NCBI GenBank assembly: GCA_026400835.1
Contig: JAPLOA010000050.1
Span: 1-64,000 of the forward strand
DNA: 64,000 nt
Direction: 5' to 3'
From: Planctomycetales bacterium
Lineage (GTDB): Bacteria > Planctomycetota > Planctomycetia > Planctomycetales > Planctomycetaceae
Shown here one piece after another: positions 8,685 to 17,885 of the stretch. Under the pieces are notes generated by a model. That model saw only the letters and a list, made by a program, of their open reading frames with translations, was not told the DNA's origin and did not search any database. The stretch's first letter is position 1; the number at the start of each line of letters is the position of its first letter. A program made the position numbers and the translations under genes.

Positions 8685-9164
8685 TTATTTCTTCAAGTCA
8701 AAATCAATCGGTGCACCTCCAGCCTTGACCTCAGCAATCTGGATCGAATTGGCAGGGTCGGAATACTTCAGAGGCAATTCTTCCCGAGCACCAAATGTTG
8801 CGGGACCAGCGGAACTAGTTGGATCTGGAACCCATACACTTCCATCTGGCTTCACCATTCGACTAAATGAGACCCTGTACTTTCCGGGAACGATCCCCGG
8901 AACGGTTTCACCCTTGACATTGCGGCTGGAGATTGTGTACTTGCCTGAATCATCAGTCTGCGCACTGCCTCCCTGCCCTTGAGTGCTCACGTCGGGAACG
9001 TACAGAACCATTGCCTGCCCGAGTGGTTTTCCACCCATCGTTACAGTTCCGGTACATGGCACGACGTCTGGCCAATTTGGCACAACCACGGATTCACCGC
9101 AGCCAGGGAGTGTATAACAAAAAAGGCAACCCACGAGCACCGTGCGAACTGACCAACTCACCAT
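8685..9164 (-). CDS. Small lipoprotein with a carboxypeptidase-regulatory-like beta-sandwich
   Basis: About 159 residues. A signal peptide ends in a lipobox (CYTLPGCGES), so the protein is lipidated and anchored to a membrane. The mature part starts with GTVTMGGKPLGQAMVLYVPD and continues with TDDSGKYTISS and PGKYRVSFSR, the strand pattern of the transthyretin/carboxypeptidase-regulatory fold. There is no catalytic motif. It follows a DUF1559 gene by 170 bp on the same strand, the standard planctomycete pairing, though a terminator hairpin lies between them. The start at 9164 gives a compact signal peptide; an in-frame codon 19 residues upstream is less likely. Role is probably structural or extracellular; exact function unknown. 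Confidence 0.8.
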   Translation of the reverse strand: MVSWSVRTVLVGCLFCYTLPGCGESVVVPNWPDVVPCTGTVTMGGKPLGQAMVLYVPDVSTQGQGGSAQTDDSGKYTISSRNVKGETVPGIVPGKYRVSFSRMVKPDGSVWVPDPTSSAGPATFGAREELPLKYSDPANSIQIAEVKAGGAPIDFDLKK

Positions 9165-9284
9165 TGTTCTCTTTCCCGCCTCGAATAATGATCTATCAAG
9201 AATAACGGCCCGAAAAATCACTCACCTTATCAAGGGCGTGTGTGGACCGGTCTGAATGAAGAAATCTGCGCTAAACAGTGAACG

Positions 9285-9315
9285 AAAAATGAGGCAGAGC
9301 TCTTGCGAGCTCTGC
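9285..9315 (-). terminator. Rho-independent terminator of the DUF1559 gene
   Basis: Perfect 9-bp stem (9294-9302 with 9307-9315, gcagagctc/gagctctgc) and 4-nt loop, followed on the minus strand by ctcattttt. It is 20 bp past the stop of the gene ending at 9335. Confidence 0.8.
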
Positions 9316-9334
9316 GCCATGGTCCGTGGCAACT

Positions 9335-10333
9335 CTAGAATTCTCCGAGCGTCTTTCCATCGGAAATTTTGGCCAGGTTATTCTGCGTTGTGCCGTCAAT
9401 GTTTTCACTGATAAATCGGACTGCACCGTCACCCAACACGGCCTGCACACCGCCCGTGTGAAGACTGCCTGCGGTCATCCATTGACCGAGACGGCCAGGA
9501 ATCAAAGGGACACCCGGGTTATAGTAATAATCCCAGCGATTGATCCCGTACCAGTCACGAGTGAAGTCGATTCCTCCATTCACGTGACAAGTGTAAGACC
9601 AGCCACCAATCTGACCGTTGTACTTCTCGCGAGTCTGCTCCACCATCAGCACGGAATTCGATAGACCATCGGTGAAGTCCTTGAAGTTGGTCTTTCGGTC
9701 CTCGCCGAAAGCCCGCTGTTCCTGAATCGAAATCGCGTTCCAGTAGTGGTTGTAGTAATAGGCTGCATAGTGGCTGCTGAACTGATAGCTTGGACGATAG
9801 CCACCTTCGTTCACGGTACTAATTGAATAGTACTGATCTTTTCCTGTGTAGAAGGGCTTTCCGTTATCGGAAGGACAAGTCAACGCGGCAAGTGGCGTCT
9901 TTGAGATCGCAGCATTGACATCTGCACTCCCCTGCATTGTTGCAGGGGAATAAAGCCCATAAACGTAAGATGCGCTTGCGGCGTTGTTGAAGTTCCATGC
10001 CGCGTACATTGTTGATTGTTCAATGTACGGCAACAGCAATACAAAACCACTGAGGTTCTGATAACGAGGTATTGATGCCGTCGCCGCACCACCGTTGAAA
10101 TAGTCGACGCCGCCCACACCCATCGCAATCGCACTTGGTGGCAGTGTTGTGAACGTGTCATGATAGTTGTGCAAAGCAATCCCGAGCTGCTTCAGGTTGT
10201 TTTTGCACTGTGTTCTTCTGGCAGCTTCTCGAGCTTGCTGTACGGCTGGCAACAACAGAGCGATCAGAATCGCGATGATCGCAATGACCACCAGCAACTC
10301 GATCAATGTAAAACCTCGACGACGAACCCTCAT
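9335..10333 (-). CDS. DUF1559 prepilin-like protein
   Basis: 332 residues. The N-terminus is a type IV prepilin/pseudopilin methylation signal: basic MRVRRR, then [23 protein letters not shown], which prepilin peptidase would cleave after the Gly. It is followed by [29 protein letters not shown], the hallmark of DUF1559. The C-terminal part contains the typical LTCPSD, SSHYA and [22 protein letters not shown] segments. Such proteins are highly multiplied in planctomycetes and are thought to form surface or pilus-like structures; the precise role is unproven. The start at 10333 has a good AGGAGAG site upstream. The gene has its own terminator, and a lipoprotein gene follows. Confidence 0.92.
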   Translation of the reverse strand: MRVRRRGFTLIELLVVIAIIAILIALLLPAVQQAREAARRTQCKNNLKQLGIALHNYHDTFTTLPPSAIAMGVGGVDYFNGGAATASIPRYQNLSGFVLLLPYIEQSTMYAAWNFNNAASASYVYGLYSPATMQGSADVNAAISKTPLAALTCPSDNGKPFYTGKDQYYSISTVNEGGYRPSYQFSSHYAAYYYNHYWNAISIQEQRAFGEDRKTNFKDFTDGLSNSVLMVEQTREKYNGQIGGWSYTCHVNGGIDFTRDWYGINRWDYYYNPGVPLIPGRLGQWMTAGSLHTGGVQAVLGDGAVRFISENIDGTTQNNLAKISDGKTLGEF

Positions 10334-10866
10334 GACTCTCTCCTGAAAAAGAACGAGCAACAGACACAAAGAGGAACTGGCTGAGCTCTTGGCTGCCAGG
10401 TCACGCCGGATGAAAGAAGAACACAATCTCTTAAGTTCGGAATGGAGAGCAACGTGTCTCGCTATGCGATTACTGTGTCCATCACATTCCCTACCACCAC
10501 TCCCTCCTGATTGCAAAGCATGTGCCAGTAATAAAAACTGGTCGTTTGTTGTGAAATTTCCGAAAATCAAAAACAATTAGCAAGACGACTGATGCAGAGA
10601 CAGCAACCTGCCGAGTGCGTCTGCAAGAATTTTTCTCACTGCTGCCGACATTGAAGGCACTCAGTTTTCTGGGTTTTTGTTGAGCCGCAGAAAGCTGAAA
10701 AAGCTTGACGTGCGTAATCAACGAAATAATGTCTCATTGCAAAACATCGGTTCAAGTGTGTACATGTGATACCAACCAGCTGCAGGGATCAGCAATCTCA
10801 AGGCTGGGATTTTTGTTGACAAAATGGAGAAATCTTCCAGACGTTTTTGGTCTCCACTTGATTAGC
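10334..10866. other. Gene-less stretch upstream of the DUF1559 gene
   Basis: Expected to hold the DUF1559 promoter. No gene or clear repeat is seen. Confidence 0.4.
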
Positions 10867-11196
10867 TGGGGGCAAGCGGAAGCCAATCGCGAGATCTGAA
10901 AAGGTACCAGTCTCTGCAAGTCGTTGAAAATTCGGCAGACGGCCTTCAGACATCAAGCGACGAACTCAACCTGGATCAAGTCCGTCGAGTCCCACAATAA
11001 CCACGCGGCTGGCAACGGGTTTCAGTTTCAGGCGAACGAGTTTGATCAGCAGGATCAGGACGCGGATGGGCCACGTCAGAATCGAAAGGAGCAGCAGCCC
11101 CATCGCTGCAAACAGCCCCAGGAATGAACTCAGAAACGTGATTCCGGCACCCGGGCCGATGGAGGCCTGTAAAATGAGACTTTCAAGACTGAACAC
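10867..11196 (-). pseudogene. Frameshifted N-terminal remnant of a type I phosphodiesterase/alkaline-phosphatase-superfamily protein
   Basis: The first part (76 codons from a GTG at 11196) has two hydrophobic helices and then SRVVIVGLDGLDPG, the metal-binding start of membrane-linked phosphodiesterase/nucleotide pyrophosphatase-like proteins. A stop follows at once. About 18 bases later, in another frame, the expected continuation resumes: LMSEGRLPNFQRLAETGTF. After that the homology fades. One indel therefore broke the frame, and the remaining 400 or so residues are missing. The start is uncertain. This is the second decayed member of the same superfamily within 4 kb. Confidence 0.65.
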
Positions 11197-11342
11197 GGAA
11201 AGCCCCTGCCATCGAAAGATTCGATTTCGGCGATGAAGTCGGCGATGAAGAAAGATTGAACAGCAACCTTGCTGCCAAAGGTCTCTTTTTGCTCACCACC
11301 TTATCGTAGTCCACCTGGTGGCAACTCAAAAGCGTTTCCGGA

Positions 11343-11412
11343 ATTGTTATTCTGTGCACGGCCACGATTGAGATCATGATCTGAATGATAGATTCCGCGA
11401 ATTCCGGGCCTC
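11343..11412 (-). repeat. Composite repeat, module 3, reverse orientation
   Basis: Read on the minus strand it runs gaggcccggaattcgcggaa ... atcgtggccgtgcacagaat, matching 35397-35470 and 5190-5253 with scattered substitutions. Confidence 0.75.
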
Positions 11413-11726
11413 TGTTTGTGCCGCCAGAAGAATCGTGGGACTTTTCGCTCGGCAACTACGCTTGTGGGTACTTGCCTAACCGGACAGCGCGAAGTTCGGG
11501 GTTCAGTTTGTCCGCCCACATGGTGCGGAAACGCGAAAATATCGATTCTTTCAAGCAATGAACAACCTTTCTGGGGCCTTTGTGATTCATCCCTGTTCTC
11601 CGTGGTAAAACTGCGATGGTGTTTTTGACCACAGATAGCACAGATTTCACGGATAGAATCGCAGGCATAGCTACACATACAGTCTGAACAACCGTACCAA
11701 CATGGCGCTGTCCAGCGAGGCGTTTT

Positions 11727-11792
11727 CGTTTAACGGGAGCCGCAGACGGAGGCGAAATAGGGCAACGGAGCATGCGGCTTGCCGTTGAACGA
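11727..11792. repeat. R4-type palindromic repeat
   Basis: Ends in inverted arms (cgtttaacgggagccgc left, gcggcttgccgttgaacg right). The arms resemble those of the element at 34344-34500. Confidence 0.55.
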
Positions 11793-12270
11793 TTAAATCA
11801 GCACGCTAGTTGTATCGAGTGACTTTGGTTCCTGGACCGCGAACGCGCCAGTCAATGCGGCTGCCAGGGGCAGGGGCGTGGTAAACGCTCGGATGTTGAA
11901 CATGAACCTACCGCACTTTGAAGTAACCCCGCATTGTTCATCAGCAAATATCATCCCCTGGTTGCGACTCAGGCAGTGCAATAATACTATTTTATCTCAC
12001 TTGCAAGACTCCACTGCCGCTTTTCCCGGTCGGAGGCAACGTTGTGCCTGTCGTCGATTGGCTGGACCTGGCCAATGATGCCGTGCTGATACAGGCGACC
12101 GGTGTGTGGTGTTGTCGGAAGAGCCAGAATGCAGGCGACAGTTTCCGGGTAGCGGAAGGATCTCGCCGATTCCGTTGGAGTGAATCTTCCTCTGTTCTGT
12201 ACTGGTCGGAGTCATGGCCGGAATCCGTACCGCAGCGTGCCGCGGCCCAATCACCCGAAATGAGTGCCCA

Positions 12271-13023
12271 ATGATGTTTGAACTTGAGAAACAGCACTAC
12301 GATCAACATGGTTTCGTGATCGTCCGCCAGTTGTTGCCTGAGAGCGAGTTTACAGAGCTGAAGCAGAATCTGGATCGCTATATTCGAGATGTGGTGCCCG
12401 GTCTTCCCGACGGCGACGCTTTCTATCAGGATCGTTCTCGCCCCGAGACGCTGAAACAGATGCAGCGAATGGGAGGCGATGCGTATTTTCGAGACTACAT
12501 TCATCACCCGAAATGGAAAGCACTGGCCGAGGCGATGATTGGCGAACCCGCGACAGTTGACCAACCGGAATGGTTCAACAAGCCACCTGCGACACATCAT
12601 GTGACACCGCCGCATCAGGACAATTTTTACTTCTGCCTGAAGCCGGCGAATGTACTGACGATGTGGATGGCTCTCGATCCTGTAGATGCAGAGAACGGCT
12701 GCCTGCGCTACGTCGATGGTTCACATCTGCGTGGCTATCGCAAGCATGCCAAATCGCAGATCCTTGGGTTTTCGCAGGGGATCATGGATTTCACTACGGA
12801 TGATTTTAATCGCGAAGTTGCTGCCATCCTTCAACCGGGCGATGTCGTCGTGCATCACGGGATGGCGATTCACCGAGCCGATGCAAACCTGTCGCAGACT
12901 CGCCATCGTCGCTCATTTGCGATGGTGTTTACAGGTGTCTCCTGCCAACGTGACGAAGAAGCCTTCGCTCGATACTCTGAGTCGGCTCGTGCGCAGCATA
13001 GCGAGATGGGGCTGAAAACCTGA
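12271..13023 (+). CDS. Phytanoyl-CoA dioxygenase (PhyH) family Fe(II)/2-oxoglutarate oxygenase
   Basis: About 250 residues, the usual length. It should hydroxylate a small organic substrate using Fe(II), 2-oxoglutarate and oxygen. The metal triad is visible: H and D of TPPHQDNFYF (around residue 115) and the distal H of HHGMAIHRADANLS (around 200), with R of RHRRSFAMVFTG as the 2-oxoglutarate anchor. The N-terminus YDQHGFVIVRQLLPESEF is classic for the family. Two adjacent ATGs (12271, 12274) are equally possible; upstream in-frame sequence looks non-coding. It is first in a run of five plus-strand genes with a glycosidase-like propeller protein only 12 bp downstream, implying co-transcription. 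Substrate unknown. Confidence 0.85.
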   Translation: MMFELEKQHYDQHGFVIVRQLLPESEFTELKQNLDRYIRDVVPGLPDGDAFYQDRSRPETLKQMQRMGGDAYFRDYIHHPKWKALAEAMIGEPATVDQPEWFNKPPATHHVTPPHQDNFYFCLKPANVLTMWMALDPVDAENGCLRYVDGSHLRGYRKHAKSQILGFSQGIMDFTTDDFNREVAAILQPGDVVVHHGMAIHRADANLSQTRHRRSFAMVFTGVSCQRDEEAFARYSESARAQHSEMGLKT

Positions 13024-13035
13024 GGAGCGACAGCG

Positions 13036-14106
13036 ATGATCGACCTTTCGAAATGTTCGGCAGCTTCTCCGCTGGTTCATACCGTCGAAGCGGATCCCGG
13101 AGTGTTTTGGTCAAAGGAAATGCGCGTCGCGATCGACGCTCCGCCGGATTCCGACGCGAATCCTGATCCCGCTGCCACATGGCCCAGCCGGGAGCTTCGT
13201 ACCGGACTATGCGGTGTCGTGTCGCCGCGAGTTGTGTCACTGCCCGGCGGTGGATTCCGCATGTACTACTCCCAGATCCTTCCTCGCCCCGGCTTTCCGG
13301 CTGGAGCGAATGATTATGACAACGCGTCAACCCGCATCCTGAGCGCGTGGTCGCAGGATGGTCAGGCGTGGGTTCCCGAACCGGGTGTGAGACTCTCGCC
13401 ACAGGAAGGCGGCGCGGGCGAGTTCCGCGTGGTGTCTTCGGAAGTCGTTCCCATTGGTGATGGGCAGCGGTTGCGAATGTACTTTGAATGCTGTGAGGGT
13501 TCTCAGGCGGTGACAAATACCATTCGCAGCGCAACATCTTCGGATGGGCTGAAGTGGATCATGGATCCGGGAGTCCGCGTCGAGTCCGAAGGCCACAACT
13601 ACGCTTCTCCCCGGATTGTCTTTCTGGATGACGGACGTTGCCGGATGTATCTCTTCGATCGAGGGCTCGGAATCATCAGTCTTCTTTCGCATGACGGACT
13701 TGAATTCCATCAGGAACCCGGCCTGAGGATCGCGCAGGACGGACCGTATGATTCGCTCTGCGCATTCGCCCCGGAGATAGTCCGCGTGGCCGGTGCTGGT
13801 TATGTAATGTATTATGCTGGCTATAGTCAGGTGTTGGAAAGTTCTGCATCCCGCGCGGATATTCTGCGAGCGATCTCGGCCGATGGACTGACATGGAAGA
13901 AAGAGGCCGAGCCGGTCATCGCTCCGGGGCCCGGCGGCTGGGATGCGGCCAAGGCATCAGAGATGTGCCTGATCCGTCTGCCCGGCGCATCGAACGAATC
14001 TCGTGGTTACAGGATGTTTTATGAGGCATGCGATGGAATGGCTCCCAACGCGCGTGGCGTCTGGCGAATCGCGGCGGCCAGCAGTGTAAAAAATTCGCCG
14101 TCTTGA
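13036..14106 (+). CDS. Beta-propeller glycoside hydrolase-like protein (GH43/GH32/sialidase-type fold)
   Basis: 356 residues with no signal peptide, so apparently cytoplasmic. It contains repeated blade units of the form FRMYYS, RMYFECCEG, CRMYLFDRG and YVMYYAGYSQ, each followed by an S-x-DG-x-x-W or similar motif (SQDGQAWVPEPGVRL, SSDGLKWIMDPGVRV, SHDGLEFHQEPGLRI, SADGLTWKKEAEPVI). This is the signature of five-bladed propeller glycosidase-like proteins. I cannot pick the catalytic acids, so it may be a hydrolase, phosphorylase or a non-catalytic relative. The ATG follows the dioxygenase stop by 12 bp and a GAGGAGCGACAGCG site is in the gap, supporting an operon. Confidence 0.75.
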   Translation: MIDLSKCSAASPLVHTVEADPGVFWSKEMRVAIDAPPDSDANPDPAATWPSRELRTGLCGVVSPRVVSLPGGGFRMYYSQILPRPGFPAGANDYDNASTRILSAWSQDGQAWVPEPGVRLSPQEGGAGEFRVVSSEVVPIGDGQRLRMYFECCEGSQAVTNTIRSATSSDGLKWIMDPGVRVESEGHNYASPRIVFLDDGRCRMYLFDRGLGIISLLSHDGLEFHQEPGLRIAQDGPYDSLCAFAPEIVRVAGAGYVMYYAGYSQVLESSASRADILRAISADGLTWKKEAEPVIAPGPGGWDAAKASEMCLIRLPGASNESRGYRMFYEACDGMAPNARGVWRIAAASSVKNSPS

Positions 14107-14153
14107 AAATTCGCCCTCTTACAAAGTCACCTGCAGTCGGGGAACAGCAATTC

Positions 14154-14849
14154 ATGAAGACCTACCTGGAGACTTTCGACAATGGCCCCGGCGGTTGGTT
14201 CGGCTGGATCGACAATGCTCGTGGGCCAAAGCCGCTTGAGCGAGGCGAGAGCACCGTCGTCTCGCGCAGCCCGTGGTGGATCGATTACAACCACGCTCCG
14301 CCGGGAGCTGGCTACATGCACTTGCTGTTCATGCTGCTCACCAGTGGCTATCCCGGCGAAAACCAGCGCGAGGTCAGTGGTGAGAACCATTTCACAAAAG
14401 GTGGATTCGGCACTGACTTCACGAACGCGGAACTGACGCTGCGACTGAAGGGCGAACTGCGATCGCTCGATACTCAGCTTTATCTGCTGATTCAGGGTGT
14501 TCACAAGGGAGTCTGCACAGGCTGGATTCTGACTGGTCAGCCAATCAACGTGACTACGGAGTGGTCTGAGCAGCGAATTACCGCGGTAACGGATGAGTCG
14601 CAGTGGACTTGTCTCGGCAGTCGCCATGATCGCAGCGACTTTTACGGTCGCACGCCGCTGAAGACCGTACTGAGTGACGTCAACGCGAATATCCTGCTGG
14701 TTCTGTATCCGCTGGATATCGCACCGATGGGGCCGCTAAATGGTGATCCTCACGTACTTCGTCCCGAGAAAGATTACCCGGTTTGGCGCAGTCGTCTGCC
14801 TGAGGGATACGTGATGCTGGATCAAGTCAGCATTCGCTTTTTCAAATAG
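14154..14849 (+). CDS. Unrecognised protein, possible carbohydrate-binding beta-sandwich
   Basis: 231 residues without signal peptide or membrane segment. It starts MKTYLETFDNGPGGWFGWID, a pattern often seen at the beginning of concanavalin-like/laminin-G-like modules, and has alternating strands with aromatic residues (NAELTLRLKGELRSLDTQLYLLIQG). It ends PEGYVMLDQVSIRFF, a common closing strand for such folds. No catalytic motif is seen. It sits in the same run as the glycosidase-like and sialidase genes, so a glycan-related role is likely by context only. The start is supported by the first conserved-looking residues; the upstream frame overlaps the preceding gene. Confidence 0.65.
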   Translation: MKTYLETFDNGPGGWFGWIDNARGPKPLERGESTVVSRSPWWIDYNHAPPGAGYMHLLFMLLTSGYPGENQREVSGENHFTKGGFGTDFTNAELTLRLKGELRSLDTQLYLLIQGVHKGVCTGWILTGQPINVTTEWSEQRITAVTDESQWTCLGSRHDRSDFYGRTPLKTVLSDVNANILLVLYPLDIAPMGPLNGDPHVLRPEKDYPVWRSRLPEGYVMLDQVSIRFFK

Positions 14850-14957
14850 ATTTGTGCTGTTTTTCCGGGGTTTCCTGCTGAGATGCGGACAGAGTTGGAT
14901 AGCGTTGCAGAATGATCAGTGTGTGTATGTTGGTTTGAGAGAGCATGAGGAGACGAG

Positions 14958-16118
14958 ATGAAAAACTGGATTCTGTGGCTCAGTCTTTGGTCGGTCAGCG
15001 GGATCGCATTCTGTCTCCGGGATTGTAATTCGTCGGCGGGTGCCGATCAGGGAAAATCCTCCACGAAGACGATCATGACCCTTGCGGCCAGCACACCGGA
15101 GTTCACTCGCAAGGGAGAAGGTGATGTGATCGAACTGAAAGATGGCCGGCTGATGTTGGTCTATATGGAATTTAGTGGCACCGGAAGTGATGAAGCGAAG
15201 ACACGGTTCGTATCGCAGGAATCAGCCGACCGAGGAAAGACATGGTCGGGGCATCGCGTGATCGCCGAGACGGAGCCGGGCGACATGAACGTGTACTCGC
15301 CGAACCTCATCCGTTCCCTTGATGACGGTATCCTGCTGATCTTTATGAGACAACACGAAACGTCGCCACCGACCTCGACACATCATGCCTGGAAGTCCAC
15401 CGATGAGGGCCGGACGTTCAAACCATGGTCAGTGTTTGGCAAAGGGACCACTTACAACGTCTGCAACGCGGTCGTCAAACGGATGAAGTCCGGCCGGCTG
15501 CTTTTACCTGTCACATTTACGCACGAGACAGGATCGACCTACGGCGGCGTTGTTCTGCTGAGCGATGACGACGGACTGACATGGTCCGAAGCGAAGAACC
15601 GGATTTCGCTCCCGATGCGAGGTGTGATGGAGCCGCATGTTGAGCAGGCCAGTGATGGGCGAGTTCTGATGATTGTTCGAAGCCAACTCGGTTCGATCCA
15701 GATGTCGGAGTCATCAGATGATGGTCTGACATGGACACTGCCAAAGAGCACCGGACTGAAATCGCCGGAGTCGTGCCCCGAACTAACGCGTATTCCTTCG
15801 ACGGGTGACTTATTGGTCGTCTGGAACAACAGCTACGACCCGAAGTTCTTTTCTCACTTCGGCAAACGCAGTCCTCTCACAGCGGCCGTATCGCGCGATA
15901 ATGGAAAGACGTGGCAGCACTTGCGTGACATCGAGACTGATCCGAAAAGAGCCTTCTCCAATCCCGGCTGCCGCTTTTTGCGAGATGGTACAGCCATCCT
16001 GAATTACTGGACCTGCGAGTATCTGCCGAACTGGGCGATGCAGGATGTGATCGATATTCGCGTCGCGATCATCGACACGCCGTGGTTCTACGAATCGACC
16101 GCTGGCCCCAACGAGTAA
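14958..16118 (+). CDS. Exported sialidase/BNR-repeat family protein
   Basis: 386 residues. An N-terminal signal peptide (MKNWILWLSLWSVSGIAFCL) sends it across the inner membrane. At least five Asp-box repeats of six-bladed sialidase propellers are visible: SADRGKTWSG, STDEGRTFKPW, SDDDGLTWSEA, SSDDGLTWTL and SRDNGKTWQH. Family members release terminal sialic acids or related sugars; many planctomycete paralogues have unknown substrates, so sialidase activity itself is inference. The ATG at 14958 is preceded by gaggagacgag, a good ribosome-binding site. Downstream, 30 bp away, is the PQQ-propeller gene. It fits with the glycan-directed theme of this run. Confidence 0.85.
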   Translation: MKNWILWLSLWSVSGIAFCLRDCNSSAGADQGKSSTKTIMTLAASTPEFTRKGEGDVIELKDGRLMLVYMEFSGTGSDEAKTRFVSQESADRGKTWSGHRVIAETEPGDMNVYSPNLIRSLDDGILLIFMRQHETSPPTSTHHAWKSTDEGRTFKPWSVFGKGTTYNVCNAVVKRMKSGRLLLPVTFTHETGSTYGGVVLLSDDDGLTWSEAKNRISLPMRGVMEPHVEQASDGRVLMIVRSQLGSIQMSESSDDGLTWTLPKSTGLKSPESCPELTRIPSTGDLLVVWNNSYDPKFFSHFGKRSPLTAAVSRDNGKTWQHLRDIETDPKRAFSNPGCRFLRDGTAILNYWTCEYLPNWAMQDVIDIRVAIIDTPWFYESTAGPNE

Positions 16119-16148
16119 TCCTTGCCTTAACACAGGGAGACGTCCTTT

Positions 16149-17753
16149 ATGTTTCAGACTTCGAAATGTCGCCTTGCATTCGACTGGATTTCCCGCGCGG
16201 GCTTTGGTGCTCTGCTGGCGTCAGGGATGTGTCTTGCCGTGCAGCCGCTTGCGGCCGAGGACTGGCCGCAGTGGCGAGGTCTCAACTGCACCGGAGTCGC
16301 GACTTCGAAGAAGCCGCTGCCCGTCGAGTTTTCGCCGACAAAGAATGTGCGGTGGTCAGCAGAAGTGGGAGATGGAATCTGTTCTCCGACGATTGTCGCC
16401 GGACGTTTGTTTACGACTGCTATGCTGGGCGAAAAACCGGGCAACAAGTTTGTCGTCTTCTGTTTTGATGCCGCCACTGGCCAAAAGCAATGGGAGCGTG
16501 AGTTGCCGATCGAAGGCGACGCACTGGCGAAGATTCATGAATCCAACAGCTACGCGTCCGCGACACCGGCTGCGGATGAAGAGCGAGTCTATGTCTATCA
16601 TGCTCGTCTTGGCATGATGGCTTTTGATGCGAAGACCGGGGAGACAGCCTGGCAGCGAGAACTTCCTGAGCCCTACTTCGTTTTTGATTGGGGTCCGGGG
16701 ATGTCTCCGGTGATACATGGCGACCGATTGTTTTTCTGTCAGGACGACGATCTCGCGCCGGCGGCCTATTGCCTGGACAAAAAGACGGGCGAGATTCTGT
16801 GGAAAGATGATCGCGGTGACATGGCGTGCTCCTATTCGCACCCGGTCATCTGCGAAACGCCTCAGGGACCGGAAGTCATCATCGCCGGAACAGGCAAGAT
16901 GATTGGATACGACTATAAGACCGGCCACCGGAAGTGGGCCACGGAGGTCTTTTGTCGCAATATCAAGACGACTCCGGTGACTTTTGACGGCATTATTTAT
17001 GTGTCCGTAGAGAGCTTCGGTATCTCATATCAATGGCGTGTGACCGCAGACGCTGATGGCGATGGCAGGATTACCCGTGACGAAATCCTGAACAACAAGT
17101 ATCGCCTGAATACGGGCAAGTCGATTCCGGAGGCATTCTGGGCCAAGTTCGATCGTGGAGACGAAAACAAAGATGGCGTGCTTGAGGGAGAGGAAATCGA
17201 CAAGGCGTTTCTCGACCCTAAAAACCGCGGCGGTCTTCTGGCCAGTGAAGTTCAGGCGAGACTGGGCAATACGATTGACACCGACGCGGACAAACTCTCG
17301 GAAGAACTCAGTGAACTCCAGAAAGACGCGTCGATTCAAGCTGTTCGCGGCGGCGGCGAAGGAGATGTCTCGAAGACTCACGTGCTCTGGATGAAGAAGA
17401 CGAAGTCAGCCTCGCATATCGTTTCACCACTCGTGGCCGACGGCCGTATGTTTCTGATTAAGCAGGGCGGCATCACCGCATCGTTCCGGGCCGCAAGCGG
17501 AGAACCGGTCTGGGACCGTCGGCGAGTCGGTGCTGATGGATCGTATCTGGCGGCCCCCGTTTATGGAGACGGAAAGATTTATGTCACTTCAGAACCGGGA
17601 GTGATCAGCGTGATCGAAAGTGGCCCGGAACAAAAAGTGCTCGCCAGCAATGATTTCGCAGAGCCGATCGCAGCTACTCCCGCTCTTGTTGATGGACAGA
17701 TCTTCGTCCGCACTCGCACCCGGCTGTTTTGCATTTCCAACGAAGCAAATTGA
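16149..17753 (+). CDS. Exported PQQ-like beta-propeller protein with an inserted EF-hand pair
   Basis: 534 residues. Signal peptide at about 15-35. The mature protein opens with EDWPQWRGLNCTGVATSKK, typical of planctomycete outer-membrane/periplasmic PQQ-like propellers. Repeated blades such as KFVVFCFDAATGQKQWEREL, RLGMMAFDAKTGETAWQREL and AAYCLDKKTGEILWKDDRG follow. Around residues 298-345 two canonical calcium loops are inserted (DADGDGRITRDE and DENKDGVLEGEE). Without a dehydrogenase active site visible it is more likely a BamB-like scaffold than a quinoprotein enzyme. It is last in the 12,271-17,753 run; the hairpin at 17,824-17,850 follows. Confidence 0.85.
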   Translation: MFQTSKCRLAFDWISRAGFGALLASGMCLAVQPLAAEDWPQWRGLNCTGVATSKKPLPVEFSPTKNVRWSAEVGDGICSPTIVAGRLFTTAMLGEKPGNKFVVFCFDAATGQKQWERELPIEGDALAKIHESNSYASATPAADEERVYVYHARLGMMAFDAKTGETAWQRELPEPYFVFDWGPGMSPVIHGDRLFFCQDDDLAPAAYCLDKKTGEILWKDDRGDMACSYSHPVICETPQGPEVIIAGTGKMIGYDYKTGHRKWATEVFCRNIKTTPVTFDGIIYVSVESFGISYQWRVTADADGDGRITRDEILNNKYRLNTGKSIPEAFWAKFDRGDENKDGVLEGEEIDKAFLDPKNRGGLLASEVQARLGNTIDTDADKLSEELSELQKDASIQAVRGGGEGDVSKTHVLWMKKTKSASHIVSPLVADGRMFLIKQGGITASFRAASGEPVWDRRRVGADGSYLAAPVYGDGKIYVTSEPGVISVIESGPEQKVLASNDFAEPIAATPALVDGQIFVRTRTRLFCISNEAN

Positions 17754-17816
17754 AACGAATGGCAATCCGCTGGCGGAGTCAGCGTTGTCACGAAGCCTCT
17801 CGCCCAGCCAAGGGCA

Positions 17817-17850
17817 CATAAAAAATGCGGCTCGAAGATCGAGCCGCATT
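17817..17850 (-). terminator. Rho-independent terminator between convergent genes
   Basis: Perfect 11-bp stem (17824-17834 with 17840-17850, aatgcggctcg/cgagccgcatt) and 5-nt loop. On the minus strand it is followed by a run of T's, so it ends the minus-strand gene that stops at 17886. It may also slow transcription from the plus strand, but lacks a good T-run there. Confidence 0.8.
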
Positions 17851-17885
17851 CGCTTTGACAATGAAGTTCTGTTTTCCGAACCCCG

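Larger units (their letters stand above)
11197..12270. other. Gene-less stretch with scattered repeats
   Basis: About 1.07 kb between the phosphodiesterase remnant and the dioxygenase gene. It contains a reverse copy of the composite repeat (11343-11412), a string accacagatagcacagattt near 11630, and a palindromic repeat (11727-11792). No open frame here has recognisable protein character. Confidence 0.6.

Noticed and set aside
11992-12615. 207-codon minus-strand open frame
   Set aside because: Half is antisense to the dioxygenase gene and the rest has no motif.
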